The position numbers and the translations under genes were made by a program. From assembly GCA_030531025.1 (NCBI GenBank), contig JAUMTV010000008.1, forward strand, positions 1 through 39,948: DNA of 39,948 nucleotides, given 5' to 3'. The DNA comes from Turicibacter sp. GTDB taxonomy: Bacteria > Bacillota > Bacilli > MOL361 > Turicibacteraceae. Shown here piece by piece: positions 25,892-36,042 of this stretch. Positions within the stretch are counted from its first letter, which is position 1; each line of letters begins with the position of its first letter. The notes beneath the pieces were generated by a model. That model was not told the origin of the DNA. It searched no databases and was given only the letters and a program-made list of their open reading frames with translations.

Positions 25892-28800
25892 TTATAAATT
25901 AAATTCTTCAATAATTTTATTACCTATATTCGGGAATCCAACTCTAAAGAGTCGATCAGGAAGTGTAATATATTTTTCTAAAAATTCCGTTTCTATAGGT
26001 TCCATAGCTGGATAAATATACACTTCTCTCCTTATTCCATTTGCTTTTGCTTCAATAATATTTTTTCCTTTAATTTGAACACTTCTATTTGCATCATACA
26101 TCTCTAATATATTATCAATTAACTCTGCATAACTAGACAAATCATTTTGTAAAATTTCTTGCTGCTTCTCGCCAAACCTCACCCATCTCAATAAAGCTAA
26201 AGCTGATTTTCTATCAAGTTTAGAATGAACTGATTGATTCCAAAAATGTTGAATACATTTTGGACAGGATGTCTCACAAGAACAGCTATTTAGTCTTATT
26301 TCCATTTCATCTAATACACTATCAATTAACTTATGTACTCTTGTTGAGTATCCCGCTCCACTTGAAAGACTATCGTACAAATAAATGTCCGCATAAATTC
26401 CTTCATCATAATGACGCATACGATAACCACTTTTCAAATCACTAAACTCTATGTCGAGTTGTTTACTTGCTGCTAAAGCAACCGTTTGTGCTAATGTTTC
26501 TAAAGCTGGAATTATCCATAAGTCTAGCGATTGAGAATCTAAGTTTAAATCTTTATATTTTAAATTTAATTCTATTACTAACATATCCGTTCTAAACTCA
26601 TATCCAAGGAATATATTATTACGATTATGCGAACATACTTGATTATCTTGTCTTGCATAGGGAACTTTATATGGTCTTTTTCTATTTGTCTTATCATCTT
26701 CAAAACTTTCAGCAGGATCTATTGCACCACATTTTACACACAAATCAAATCCTCTATCTTTAGGTCCTTTATTCATAATAATTAACTCTTGATTTGAACG
26801 ATTTTCGATTCGAATTAAATTGGTTTCAGAAATATACTTCATTTTACTCAAATCAGTTGGCATAGACGAATAAGATGGGGTACTCGTTGTTGAATACTCT
26901 TGTGTATCTCTTATTTCTGGAATGCTCTTTCCTTCTCTAGCTGCAAACCCCCATGGCTTAATAAGTGTTTTCTTTTCTAGTTTGTTTTTACATAATGGAC
27001 AAATTAGGTATTCACTCTCTAAACCAAACCAACCACAATTATTATTGGTACAACAAAAAACTTCTTTATTATATTCTTTCATTTTTAACCATGGCTCTGC
27101 CGCATTATATCGATACTGTTTATCATACTTAGTATAATGATCATACAAAGCTCCAGATATATATGATTTTTTATCAACAACAATCATCCGACCTGGAGCA
27201 TATTCACTTAATGCTAAATCAATACTACGCTCCGGACTTTCAACAATATTTCCATATTTATCTTCTATCCAAAAATTAACAACATCTCTTGGAAAGGAGT
27301 ATGTTGGCAATAATCCTTCGATAAATAAAAAGTCTATAAGTTGAGTTGATTTATTTGAATTCTTACTCTTTAATTCTGATGATTGATTACTTTCAGATTG
27401 ATATAAATCCGGTTTGGATAAAACCTTAGATTTTAAAGAGTCTATTTTACTAAACAAATCTTCTTTAAATTCATCCCAGTCAATTTTATAGCTAGATGGA
27501 ATCAACACACATGAGCGCTCTTCAGTAAATGGAGTATTTTCTAGTACATATTCTTTAAAATTATTATAGTTTAAATCCTGGTTCTCATGAAAAAACAATA
27601 ATGTATCAACTTTTTCCAAGCTATTACCGTATGAATTAAAAAACTGTTGCAATAATACTAAATTTAAGTGCCTCTTAATTAATTTCGTATTACCATAATC
27701 AATCCATGGAGTTCGAGGGATACCTGAAATAATTTGAGCTGGATTTTGATAATACCAAGAATCATGTGGTCCATCTTCCGTATAAGTAACAATCGTAGAA
27801 ACAGCAGCACCTTTTCTTCCTGCACGCCCAGCTCGTTGCTGATAATTCTCACGCATAGGAGGAATATTTCTTAACCCAACAGCAGTTAAAGATCCAATAT
27901 CAATACCTACCTCCATTGTCGTAGTACAGCTAAGGATATCAATAGGTTGACTTTGTTCATCTACCTGAATATCTCTAAATCTCATTTCATATTGTTCAGT
28001 TGTTACCCAAACATCTTTTTTCTGGTCTTTGTGAGATAACTGTGCTGTATGCTCTTCAGTCACAACATTTCTAATTTTTTCTCCATCTAACACATCTAAT
28101 ACTGGCTTTCTCCAGAATTCATAACGTTTTAATTCATTCTCTTCTAAAATAGATAAATACTTATCACTTCCACAATGTATACAACTTCCGAATAAGGTAA
28201 AGCTAGATGTTCCAGAACAACGACTACATCTAAACCAGTTCCCAGATTCAAAAGTCTTTAATGTTAAATTTGTTGGATTGATATATTTACGATTATGAGT
28301 TTTATCAACAGCGTTAGAACTATCCATGAATCTATCAAAATTCTCTCGCAACAATTCAATTTGATCTTGATTAATATCATTCTTCAATAAAATAGATTTC
28401 AGATGTTCTGGCATTGTTTCCTTTTCATCAACACCAAATCCACCTCTTTCAAAAGAAAGTATACTTTTTCGAACTGAATCATCTAATGTAGGAAAAACAG
28501 CTATATTCTTCACAATCAGGCTTTGAATCCATGCATTATAGATATCTCTTATATCATAAGCATCTATATCTGTTATATCTTCAATATCATATAATTCGTC
28601 CTCAATACTAAACTCTGGCCTATCAGCCTCAATTAATAATACCTGAGCTAAACACAAATCATTAAAAGAATGGTATTTATCACTAATATTTTTTAATAAT
28701 AACTGATAAAACATCGCTGGTGGTGCTTGAATTTTATTCTTTACACGCATTAAACTCGGCTCAGATCGGCGATTCATTAAACGATATTTTTCTAAATGTT

Positions 28801-31216
28801 CATTAAATTTACTTTTCTCATCACCATAAAAAAATTCTATTCCTTGCGCTTCAACAACTTTTAAAAAGGCTGCATATATCATCTCTAACGATGAATTTCC
28901 AGAGCCATACTCTTCTTCTAATTTTTTAGCAGCTAAAAATAATGCCTGTCTTCCTGCATCACCATCAGTGGCAATGGTAATATCCCTTGCTAGAGTAGCG
29001 GCTCTTTGACGACTATCTGAAAATAAAAGAACCTTTTTCCCCTCATTCTTCAGTGAATTGCGCCTAGTTGGCTGTGAAAGAAACTGCTCAATGGTCAAGT
29101 TTGCAAACGGCTCATTACCTCTTGTCTTAAAAGATGTTAACTTATTTTTGTCTCTTCCGCAGTTCGGGCAATTTGAAAAGGTAAATGCACTTTGTTTATC
29201 GTCATAGACACTACTAACTAGGACCTTAAGGTAACCTTTCTGATCCTCATCCTCATACTGATCACCTTCACGTAAAACCCCAGTTGTATAATTCAAGTAT
29301 GCAATTCTAGAATTTTTATGTGCTTTTGTTCTTCGATTTGATTTACTAATTTTAAAATACTCATCTCTACCTTTAGGCATTAACCATAAATGTAATTCTT
29401 GAGCATCTGATAATAACGAGCTTTTCTTATGCCATATAAATTTTCCTTGTAATAGGGATGAATCACCTTTCTCTACAAATCCACGCAAGAATAGCGTTCC
29501 ACATCTTCTATCTGCCATTAGCTCAAATACTCTACTTCCACATAACGAACATCTAAATTCTGAATTTTCACTAATATTACCTAATTTAATTCCACTTACA
29601 TCATAATGCTGCTGACAATTAGAATTTATACAGGTATAAATCCCATTTAACCCCTTAAACATTAAATGCGCTCTTGATGGAAGCAATACTTTACCTTGAT
29701 TAGATTTAGCCATCGTACCAAGTAATAATAAAACTTCTGTTGCACTTTCTGCTAAATTAGAATCTACATTTTCAAAAACATTATTTACAATCTCTGTAAA
29801 TTCAATTCCTTTTCCACTACAAGTTTTAATTAACTCCAACATTGGAGGATACTTACTTAAATGGGTATATAACCAATTTGGGATATTATCTTTCTCCACT
29901 TCATCCCACTGATAAGTTTCTGATAAAATCACCAATTGTTCATAAATATCTACCGATGTTCCTTGTAATTTATTATAGTTTAGATTTATTAAATTTTCTG
30001 CATCTTCAGTTGTTCCTTTTTTATTTCCAATAATCTCTTCGTGCTTTCCTGTAATAATAGAAAATTTATGTTTTTCATGATTCGCTCCAGTAAGTCCACA
30101 CGCGAATTCATTTAATTCTTCACTTAATTCTACCGGAACACTAGCAGTTGTTAATATACATCTTAACTTATCTCGACCAATTTCAAGCTTATCCATTAAA
30201 CGTCTTATCAAAAGCGATACTTCTCCACCAGCAGCCCCCCTATACATATGAGCCTCATCTATTACTAATAATAATTTATTTTCTTCAGAACTTTGTAGCC
30301 ATTTTCTAGTTTTTTCCCAAATATTTTGTTCAATTGGTCGCATAAGCATATATTCTAGCATGCTATAATTTGTAATCAAAATATCAGGACAATATTTTTG
30401 CATCTCACCTCTTGTATAAAGTTCGCTATCACCTAAATCTGGTTCCTGTTCATTATTTTTTAACTTTCTAATAAATTCATTTAAATTCTTTGCAGGTATT
30501 CTACCAATCTGACTAAGCTCATATCTTACATTCTCATCACATTCTAAATAGGTCTTTGAAATAAGTTTTGCAAGATTTTCATTCTTATCCTCATCATTTT
30601 CACCAGCATAAGGAGTACGCCCTGTATACATTCCAAACCTTGGTCGACGAATATCAGGAGTGGAAAAATCTTTCATAATATTAAAAAATGCATCATCAGT
30701 TCTACCAATGATATTCCTTAACCTTCCTAATTGATCTGAGACTAAAGCATTCATAGGATATAATACTAAAGTTCTAACCCCTTCTTGATGCCAATTTTTT
30801 GTTTGATTTGAACTCTCATTTAATATCTCAGTTAAAATTGGCCAAATAAAACACTCTGTTTTCCCTGACCCTGTTCCTGTAGTTACCAATAAGTCTTTAC
30901 CATTATAAAAATTTTCTAAAGCATTTACCTGGTGAAAAAATGGTGTACTAAAAACGCCTAACTTACTTTCAATTAGTTTTTCTAAGTATATTTTAATATT
31001 GTCTGGAATTTGGGCCTCTTCAAACCCATTTGTTATTACTTTATATTGCCCAGTAGCTTCAATAAAAGGTCTCTGAGTGAGAACTCCTTCTTGTTCAAAT
31101 AATTGATTTACTGCCTCTAACAACAACTCATTTTCCGCAAAATATTGTGCCTTAATATAATCAGAGAGACGCTGCTTTAATCTCTCATGTGTTTTTCTTA
31201 TACCTAATTCATTCAT
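25892..31216 (-). CDS. large DEAH-box helicase with C-terminal DUF1998/MZB domain, DruE-like
   Basis: A 1774-residue superfamily 2 helicase. Walker A TGTGSGKTE is at about 113-121, YPMNALVSDQLGRLRN at 153-168 and DEAH at 320-323. The second RecA domain carries EVGIDIGS and QQRAGRAGRKG at about 1120-1130. Several CxxC zinc ribbons are scattered through the middle and C-terminal parts (CPNCG, CSRC with CIHCG, CPLC, CVKCG). The DUF1998 end has the four-cysteine motif CSCETSCPKCIQHFW near 1645-1660. DNA unwinding or translocation in antiviral defence is expected: this architecture occurs in DruE (Druantia), DrmA/DrmB (DISARM) and DpdJ. Gene order and sizes of its three upstream partners best fit Druantia. 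Its ATG directly abuts the stop of the 352-residue gene. Confidence 0.88.
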   Translation of the reverse strand: MNELGIRKTHERLKQRLSDYIKAQYFAENELLLEAVNQLFEQEGVLTQRPFIEATGQYKVITNGFEEAQIPDNIKIYLEKLIESKLGVFSTPFFHQVNALENFYNGKDLLVTTGTGSGKTECFIWPILTEILNESSNQTKNWHQEGVRTLVLYPMNALVSDQLGRLRNIIGRTDDAFFNIMKDFSTPDIRRPRFGMYTGRTPYAGENDEDKNENLAKLISKTYLECDENVRYELSQIGRIPAKNLNEFIRKLKNNEQEPDLGDSELYTRGEMQKYCPDILITNYSMLEYMLMRPIEQNIWEKTRKWLQSSEENKLLLVIDEAHMYRGAAGGEVSLLIRRLMDKLEIGRDKLRCILTTASVPVELSEELNEFACGLTGANHEKHKFSIITGKHEEIIGNKKGTTEDAENLINLNYNKLQGTSVDIYEQLVILSETYQWDEVEKDNIPNWLYTHLSKYPPMLELIKTCSGKGIEFTEIVNNVFENVDSNLAESATEVLLLLGTMAKSNQGKVLLPSRAHLMFKGLNGIYTCINSNCQQHYDVSGIKLGNISENSEFRCSLCGSRVFELMADRRCGTLFLRGFVEKGDSSLLQGKFIWHKKSSLLSDAQELHLWLMPKGRDEYFKISKSNRRTKAHKNSRIAYLNYTTGVLREGDQYEDEDQKGYLKVLVSSVYDDKQSAFTFSNCPNCGRDKNKLTSFKTRGNEPFANLTIEQFLSQPTRRNSLKNEGKKVLLFSDSRQRAATLARDITIATDGDAGRQALFLAAKKLEEEYGSGNSSLEMIYAAFLKVVEAQGIEFFYGDEKSKFNEHLEKYRLMNRRSEPSLMRVKNKIQAPPAMFYQLLLKNISDKYHSFNDLCLAQVLLIEADRPEFSIEDELYDIEDITDIDAYDIRDIYNAWIQSLIVKNIAVFPTLDDSVRKSILSFERGGFGVDEKETMPEHLKSILLKNDINQDQIELLRENFDRFMDSSNAVDKTHNRKYINPTNLTLKTFESGNWFRCSRCSGTSSFTLFGSCIHCGSDKYLSILEENELKRYEFWRKPVLDVLDGEKIRNVVTEEHTAQLSHKDQKKDVWVTTEQYEMRFRDIQVDEQSQPIDILSCTTTMEVGIDIGSLTAVGLRNIPPMRENYQQRAGRAGRKGAAVSTIVTYTEDGPHDSWYYQNPAQIISGIPRTPWIDYGNTKLIKRHLNLVLLQQFFNSYGNSLEKVDTLLFFHENQDLNYNNFKEYVLENTPFTEERSCVLIPSSYKIDWDEFKEDLFSKIDSLKSKVLSKPDLYQSESNQSSELKSKNSNKSTQLIDFLFIEGLLPTYSFPRDVVNFWIEDKYGNIVESPERSIDLALSEYAPGRMIVVDKKSYISGALYDHYTKYDKQYRYNAAEPWLKMKEYNKEVFCCTNNNCGWFGLESEYLICPLCKNKLEKKTLIKPWGFAAREGKSIPEIRDTQEYSTTSTPSYSSMPTDLSKMKYISETNLIRIENRSNQELIIMNKGPKDRGFDLCVKCGAIDPAESFEDDKTNRKRPYKVPYARQDNQVCSHNRNNIFLGYEFRTDMLVIELNLKYKDLNLDSQSLDLWIIPALETLAQTVALAASKQLDIEFSDLKSGYRMRHYDEGIYADIYLYDSLSSGAGYSTRVHKLIDSVLDEMEIRLNSCSCETSCPKCIQHFWNQSVHSKLDRKSALALLRWVRFGEKQQEILQNDLSSYAELIDNILEMYDANRSVQIKGKNIIEAKANGIRREVYIYPAMEPIETEFLEKYITLPDRLFRVGFPNIGNKIIEEFNL

Positions 31217-32275
31217 CTATATTTCACTCCTTAAGTTGAAACTTATTCCTAATCGTTCGAAAATAAATTTGCAATCTCCCCACAACATTTTAGGAATTAC
31301 CCTATATTTATCATCATCATAAGTTTTATATGGCCATGACATTAATTTTAATAACCGCATCTCTATATTTGGTAATCTACTTGAACATTGTAAAATAAAA
31401 TGATCGTCTTTTTCAATTACATCAAAATATATGTTAAATTGTCGTAATTCCTTTATTGCATACATAATACGGTATATTTCTCCTTCAACCACATAAGATA
31501 AATCTAAAGAAGCTACTTCTATACTATCATCTACTTTATTAATCAATAAGAAGCACGAGTTTGAATCTTTTCTTTTCAATAAATTCATTCCATTAGAAAG
31601 TTCCTTCGAAGAATACGCCTTCCATGCCCATAAAAATGACTTTTCATAATCGTATAATTCGTATTCATCATCCAAGTCAAAGTCCTCCCACTTCGCTCCT
31701 TTCTTCAACTTATAATAATACTGAGGTAAAGTTTCATCTTCATTTACCCCAAAGAAACTGCAATAACCTTCGGAAGAAGCTTTTTTTATTCCCCATTGTC
31801 CCACACCAACACGGTATATATTCTTTGAATTCCAGTTATTTATTAGACACTCACTGTAATACTCATATTCAAAAACATTAATAGATGCAGTAAATGGAAC
31901 AGTTAAACGCCTCGAGTTATGAATTTTAACTAATTGCTCACAATTTATTAAATCCTCTATAACTTTTTGCGTTATCTTCTTTTTAACACTATGTATATGT
32001 TCTCCTTTTAACCACTCAACTGAACAATCTAAAATAGACAAAAAAGAATAAGCAATTTTTTCTAAATGAGTTTGTATATGTAAAATATCTACATTAATTG
32101 ATATATCGTGTTCATTTTTTTTTACATCATTATAAGAATCACCTAAAACTAGAGTTCGCGCCCATTCAGCTAAAACACAATAAATTAAACGATTATGAAA
32201 TTCTGCTCGTGTTTCCGAATTAAATTTTGTAATATTCAAATCCCTCGAAATTGTTGTAATTAGTTGTCTTTCCAT
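31217..32275 (-). CDS. unknown 352-residue protein of the helicase operon (DruD-position)
   Basis: A soluble, aromatic-rich protein (many Tyr and Trp, for example YEKSFLWAWKAY) with no recognised motif and no membrane segment. It is locked into the operon: its ATG lies two bases after the stop of the 653-residue gene, and its stop is immediately followed by the ATG of the helicase. Size and place correspond to DruD in type I Druantia loci, but homology could not be tested here. Function unknown. Confidence 0.75.
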   Translation of the reverse strand: MERQLITTISRDLNITKFNSETRAEFHNRLIYCVLAEWARTLVLGDSYNDVKKNEHDISINVDILHIQTHLEKIAYSFLSILDCSVEWLKGEHIHSVKKKITQKVIEDLINCEQLVKIHNSRRLTVPFTASINVFEYEYYSECLINNWNSKNIYRVGVGQWGIKKASSEGYCSFFGVNEDETLPQYYYKLKKGAKWEDFDLDDEYELYDYEKSFLWAWKAYSSKELSNGMNLLKRKDSNSCFLLINKVDDSIEVASLDLSYVVEGEIYRIMYAIKELRQFNIYFDVIEKDDHFILQCSSRLPNIEMRLLKLMSWPYKTYDDDKYRVIPKMLWGDCKFIFERLGISFNLRSEI

Positions 32276-32277
32276 AA

Positions 32278-34239
32278 TTAAGCTCCTCTAAGAACATCAA
32301 TTAACTCAAAATTAAATTTGAAGTTTTTTTCCATTAAATTTCGCTCAACTTTTTCGGAAAACTCCGTATCCGAACATAATACTTTAATTTCGTTTTTTAT
32401 AAATGTTTTATAAGCTTGATTTACATCTGATAAATTACTAAAATACTTTAACATTTCGGAACGTTGTTGATGATAATTCCTTTGTAATTCAGTTCCTTCT
32501 ATGATTTTTCTTAGCTCTCTACTTGCATGAACTTCTCCAATAATATTCTCAAATTCTCGTAAACAGTCAACCGCATTACTAAATATATATTTAGGTCTTC
32601 TAACTATATTAATCATTTCTACTGTCATGATTGATATATAATTTAACAAATATGTTGGCATATATTTATAGACATGCTCTTGCTCTGAAGATAAAATTAT
32701 AATTTTTCCTTCATCATTATATTGAAACTCTCTTAGTAACGGTAACAAACAACTTTCACTCATTGAACCTATTACATCCTCAATCAAAATACATTTAGCA
32801 GTTGTCTCTTTCGCTTTTTGAATTAATAAATTTGGATTATTAAATCCGCTCGGAAGTGTTATTATATAAGGACTTTCACCGGAATAAGCTGAACTTATTG
32901 CTGTAGCAATATTCCTTGCTTTGTAGCTACAAATAAGTGGAGTTAAACCAGAAGCAATTATACCAATTATATAGTTAGATAAGTTCTCACATTCAGATTC
33001 AAATACACCACTTTGTTGTAAGTTAGAATATAAATTATCTACAAAATGATTAATATCTTCACATTTTTCAATTTCTTGTGCTTTATAATTTTCTTTTATA
33101 TATATTTCCTGATTATCCATTACAATAGTTCCAACTGATTTTGGCTTATTATTTGAAATAAAGTAGTTAGTTAAATGGTTTTCTAGATATTTAAGATCGA
33201 TATTTTCAATAAAGTTATTAATTGTTTGATGGTAGCTATCTACTTTATCCTTTAACCTTAACTCCTCAGCTCTTAATTCTTCTATTTTATTATTATACTG
33301 TTTAATCTCATAAATGAGTTCAACCTTTTCAGATTCTAAGTTACTTGTGATTTCTAATAATTCCTCATTATCTTTCTCCCATTGAATCTTTAATTGTTCA
33401 TTAAACTCTTTTACCTTGCCCATTAATTGTTCTTTGGTTAATCGTAATTGTTTTTCCCTTTCAGATAAGAGATTTTGAACTTCTTTTTTTTCTTCTTTTA
33501 AAATAGTGATTTCTTTAGTAAGAGATTGATTTCTTCCATTTAAGTTACTCACCTCTCGCGTCTTATTTAATAATTCTTGCTTTAATTTATTATTTTCATT
33601 TTTCTTTTCATCACAATCTTTTTTATGCATCGAAATCAAATCATTCTTTTGTTTTGATTCTTTGATAAAATTTATATTTAATTGTTCTATTTTTGAATCA
33701 TAAGAAATTTTCTGATACTCCAGTTCCTCTTGTAGAAACTTATCACTTTCTTTAATCAATTTAATTAAAGTTTCTAAATATACTTCATTAGTTTTGTTTA
33801 AAATCACTCCCATTAATTTCATATAAATACTACAATAAATAAGATCCATATTTTTCTCTAAAAACTTTAAAAATCGATATAATTTCACTTCATCCTTAGA
33901 ACGAAGAATTTTTTTTATATACTCACTTAATTCTATTTCTTGATCAAATTCTTGTTCATATTCATCTTTTATATTTGCAATCGATACTACAATTGGTCCA
34001 ATTAAGGCATTATCATCATTTTTCAAACCATCAATATAAATTTTAGGTAATTGACGTTCTCTAAAGAGCTTACTATCTATTCTTGATGCAATCTTATACT
34101 TCTTAGTATTTTTCTTAATCGGTTGAAGTTTTAACTCCATTGGTAAACTATCAATTAATTGCATGATCTCTTCATCCGTTAATAAATGAATATTCTTTTT
34201 TATCTCGACTAATAATTTATTGAATAAAATTTTATTCAC
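32278..34239 (-). CDS. coiled-coil protein with a degenerate AAA-like C-terminal domain (DruC-position)
   Basis: A 653-residue protein. Residues about 1-170 are helical; about 175-345 form a long coiled coil rich in Glu, Lys, Gln and Leu. The C-terminal part has an ATPase-like alternation: a hydrophobic strand leading to SGLTPLICSYKA (P-loop position, but without GKS/T), then CILIEDVIGSM (Walker-B-like) and KIIILSSEQ (sensor-1-like). I infer a nucleotide-binding fold that has lost its P-loop lysine. The start is a GTG at 34239 that overlaps the previous stop (GTGAATAA), with GGAGAG upstream. Position and size match DruC; function unknown. Confidence 0.75.
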   Translation of the reverse strand: MNKILFNKLLVEIKKNIHLLTDEEIMQLIDSLPMELKLQPIKKNTKKYKIASRIDSKLFRERQLPKIYIDGLKNDDNALIGPIVVSIANIKDEYEQEFDQEIELSEYIKKILRSKDEVKLYRFLKFLEKNMDLIYCSIYMKLMGVILNKTNEVYLETLIKLIKESDKFLQEELEYQKISYDSKIEQLNINFIKESKQKNDLISMHKKDCDEKKNENNKLKQELLNKTREVSNLNGRNQSLTKEITILKEEKKEVQNLLSEREKQLRLTKEQLMGKVKEFNEQLKIQWEKDNEELLEITSNLESEKVELIYEIKQYNNKIEELRAEELRLKDKVDSYHQTINNFIENIDLKYLENHLTNYFISNNKPKSVGTIVMDNQEIYIKENYKAQEIEKCEDINHFVDNLYSNLQQSGVFESECENLSNYIIGIIASGLTPLICSYKARNIATAISSAYSGESPYIITLPSGFNNPNLLIQKAKETTAKCILIEDVIGSMSESCLLPLLREFQYNDEGKIIILSSEQEHVYKYMPTYLLNYISIMTVEMINIVRRPKYIFSNAVDCLREFENIIGEVHASRELRKIIEGTELQRNYHQQRSEMLKYFSNLSDVNQAYKTFIKNEIKVLCSDTEFSEKVERNLMEKNFKFNFELIDVLRGA

Positions 34240-35824
34240 TTTTCATCTCTCCATTTAAGTTTAAATTTTTTATAATATCAATAGCTATAATTGGAATCCC
34301 GCCATTTTTAATCCAAAAATCTAAAATTTTAAATACGTCATAGTTATCCTTATTTAAGTCCTTTTGTAATCGATAATAGAACTGATTCACATCATAATGA
34401 TATTTCACAGTCGGTCCTTTACACGTCATTAAGACACTATATAAATTCCCCCAATCAGTCTCATTATCAACGCTATTTAACTTTGCTGCACGTATAAATT
34501 TATATTTATAACTACCATAACCACTAATTTTACAATGTATAACTGTTCCATAGTCAATGTTTTCTAAACTTTGTGTACTTGAGTGTATAACATAATTTTC
34601 ACGATATACTTTAACTATTGATGAAATATTACTCTTAAATAAAAGCTTACCATTCAAAGGGAGTTCATGATTTATATTAGCAAGCTTCACTTCTTTATTT
34701 TTATAATTCTTAAAACAATATTTTGGAATAACATTTGTTTTAATTTTATTAATATTGCTTTTAACTATATTAAATTTAATTTCTGGCGGTATGTTTTTAT
34801 CATTAGTTCCGATAGCTAATGTCTTACCCGAAGATAATAATTTAATTTTTACTATATTAGTATCTTTATAACTCATTGTATCGTTTATCGCATACTCATT
34901 TGCAGCATACAATGGTAGACTATTTTTATTTTCATATGAGAAATACATTTCTTCTGAATTAACATATAAATCGTTACCTCTATAAACTGCAGGCGGCCAA
35001 AGGGTCGTTAATTCATCAGGAGTTGCTTGTAATCTATAACCTTTTGATTGAATAAACTCCTTTGCTTCCTCATTCATAATAACTATTGACATTTCATATA
35101 CATCAAACCTACTATATCCCGAGTTATTTTTTAATTGAATATCTCCTATTTTTTCAAAATTAGTATATTTAACCTTTGGAGCAGGGCCCTTTCTCACTAG
35201 AAGCCTATATTTTTTCCCAACATATATATTAGCTCCTAAAGCTAAGCGATAACCACCATCTGCATGACTGTGAAAAACATCCTTTTCAATATCAATTCCA
35301 CGAATTCCCCATAACCACTTCTTTTTTACATCCATCAGATTTAATTCTGGATTACATTTAATATCTATCCACGGCGTCATATATTCAAGGGGATAATAAT
35401 CTAAATTATCTATGCTATACGTCATTTTCTCTTTATCATAAATTTCGATTTTTGCTCTATGTTGTTTTAAAATAGTATAACTCTCGTTACTTACAAAAGG
35501 AAAATAAGCATAAAGCTTAAACTTTTTTGAATCATCACTCATTTTTGATAAATATAAAGGTAAGCCTCCATTATTTACATATAGACGGTCTACCTCACCA
35601 ATGATTCTATCTGAAGCATTCCCTCCAGTATAGCCTGGACATATTCTTTGTAACGGTGTTCTATTACTTATTTTATTATGCGAAAAGTAAGGATCTCTTA
35701 CTTCTCCTTTTCTAACGTGAATTCCATCATAACAGTATGGACATGTATATGCTGCTTTACTAATCGCATATTTGGCCTTAACATGATGTCCACTCCTATC
35801 TATTCCATATTCAATTGACGGCAT
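34232..35824 (-). CDS. CoiA-like zinc-finger protein heading the helicase operon (DruB-position)
   Basis: About 530 residues. The N-terminus (counting from a possible earlier ATG at 35839) has AYTCPYCYDGIHVRKGEVRD, then YFSH and a further Cys, giving C33, C36, H54 and C67. This layout resembles the zinc-binding N-terminus of CoiA-type competence and nuclease proteins. The rest is beta-rich and not recognised; a catalytic PD-(D/E)XK motif was not found. A GAGGTGA ribosome binding site points to the ATG at 35824 rather than the one at 35839. It is the first gene of the four-gene operon, overlaps the next gene by 8 bases, and corresponds in place and size to DruB. Confidence 0.75.
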   Translation of the reverse strand: MPSIEYGIDRSGHHVKAKYAISKAAYTCPYCYDGIHVRKGEVRDPYFSHNKISNRTPLQRICPGYTGGNASDRIIGEVDRLYVNNGGLPLYLSKMSDDSKKFKLYAYFPFVSNESYTILKQHRAKIEIYDKEKMTYSIDNLDYYPLEYMTPWIDIKCNPELNLMDVKKKWLWGIRGIDIEKDVFHSHADGGYRLALGANIYVGKKYRLLVRKGPAPKVKYTNFEKIGDIQLKNNSGYSRFDVYEMSIVIMNEEAKEFIQSKGYRLQATPDELTTLWPPAVYRGNDLYVNSEEMYFSYENKNSLPLYAANEYAINDTMSYKDTNIVKIKLLSSGKTLAIGTNDKNIPPEIKFNIVKSNINKIKTNVIPKYCFKNYKNKEVKLANINHELPLNGKLLFKSNISSIVKVYRENYVIHSSTQSLENIDYGTVIHCKISGYGSYKYKFIRAAKLNSVDNETDWGNLYSVLMTCKGPTVKYHYDVNQFYYRLQKDLNKDNYDVFKILDFWIKNGGIPIIAIDIIKNLNLNGEMKSE

Positions 35825-35921
35825 TATCTCACCTCTCATAATTATTAAGTGTAGATACTTTATTTAATAACGACGATTTACAATTATCCTGATAGCGTAA
35901 AAACTACCATATATATACAAA

Positions 35922-35930
35922 ATTATATCA
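35922..35930 (-). promoter_or_regulatory. extended -10 promoter of the four-gene helicase operon
   Basis: Read on the minus strand: TGATATAAT, a perfect TATAAT with the TGn extension, about 100 bases before the first gene. No convincing -35 box was found, which is tolerated by extended -10 promoters. Confidence 0.45.
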
Positions 35931-35989
35931 AATTATGCTAAAAATAACAGAATATAAGCGGTATAAACTAAAATTAACTACATAGATCT

Positions 35990-36042
35990 GATTCTAATAT
36001 AGTTTTATAGCCGCGTTTAAATTAAATTATTATATTAGATTC
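35990..36042. repeat. inverted repeat upstream of the helicase operon
   Basis: Arms GATTCTAATATA (35990-36001) and TATATTAGATTC (36031-36042) pair at 11 of 12 positions across 29 bases. It could be an operator or an AT-rich hairpin. No gene is nearby on the right for 240 bases. Confidence 0.5.

Noticed and set aside
25892..35839. Assignment of the four-gene operon to DISARM or Dpd, which also use DUF1998 helicases
   Set aside because: DISARM needs a second DUF1998 protein (DrmB) and a phospholipase D-like DrmC; Dpd needs a transglycosylase-like DpdA and 7-deazaguanine genes. None of these is visible.
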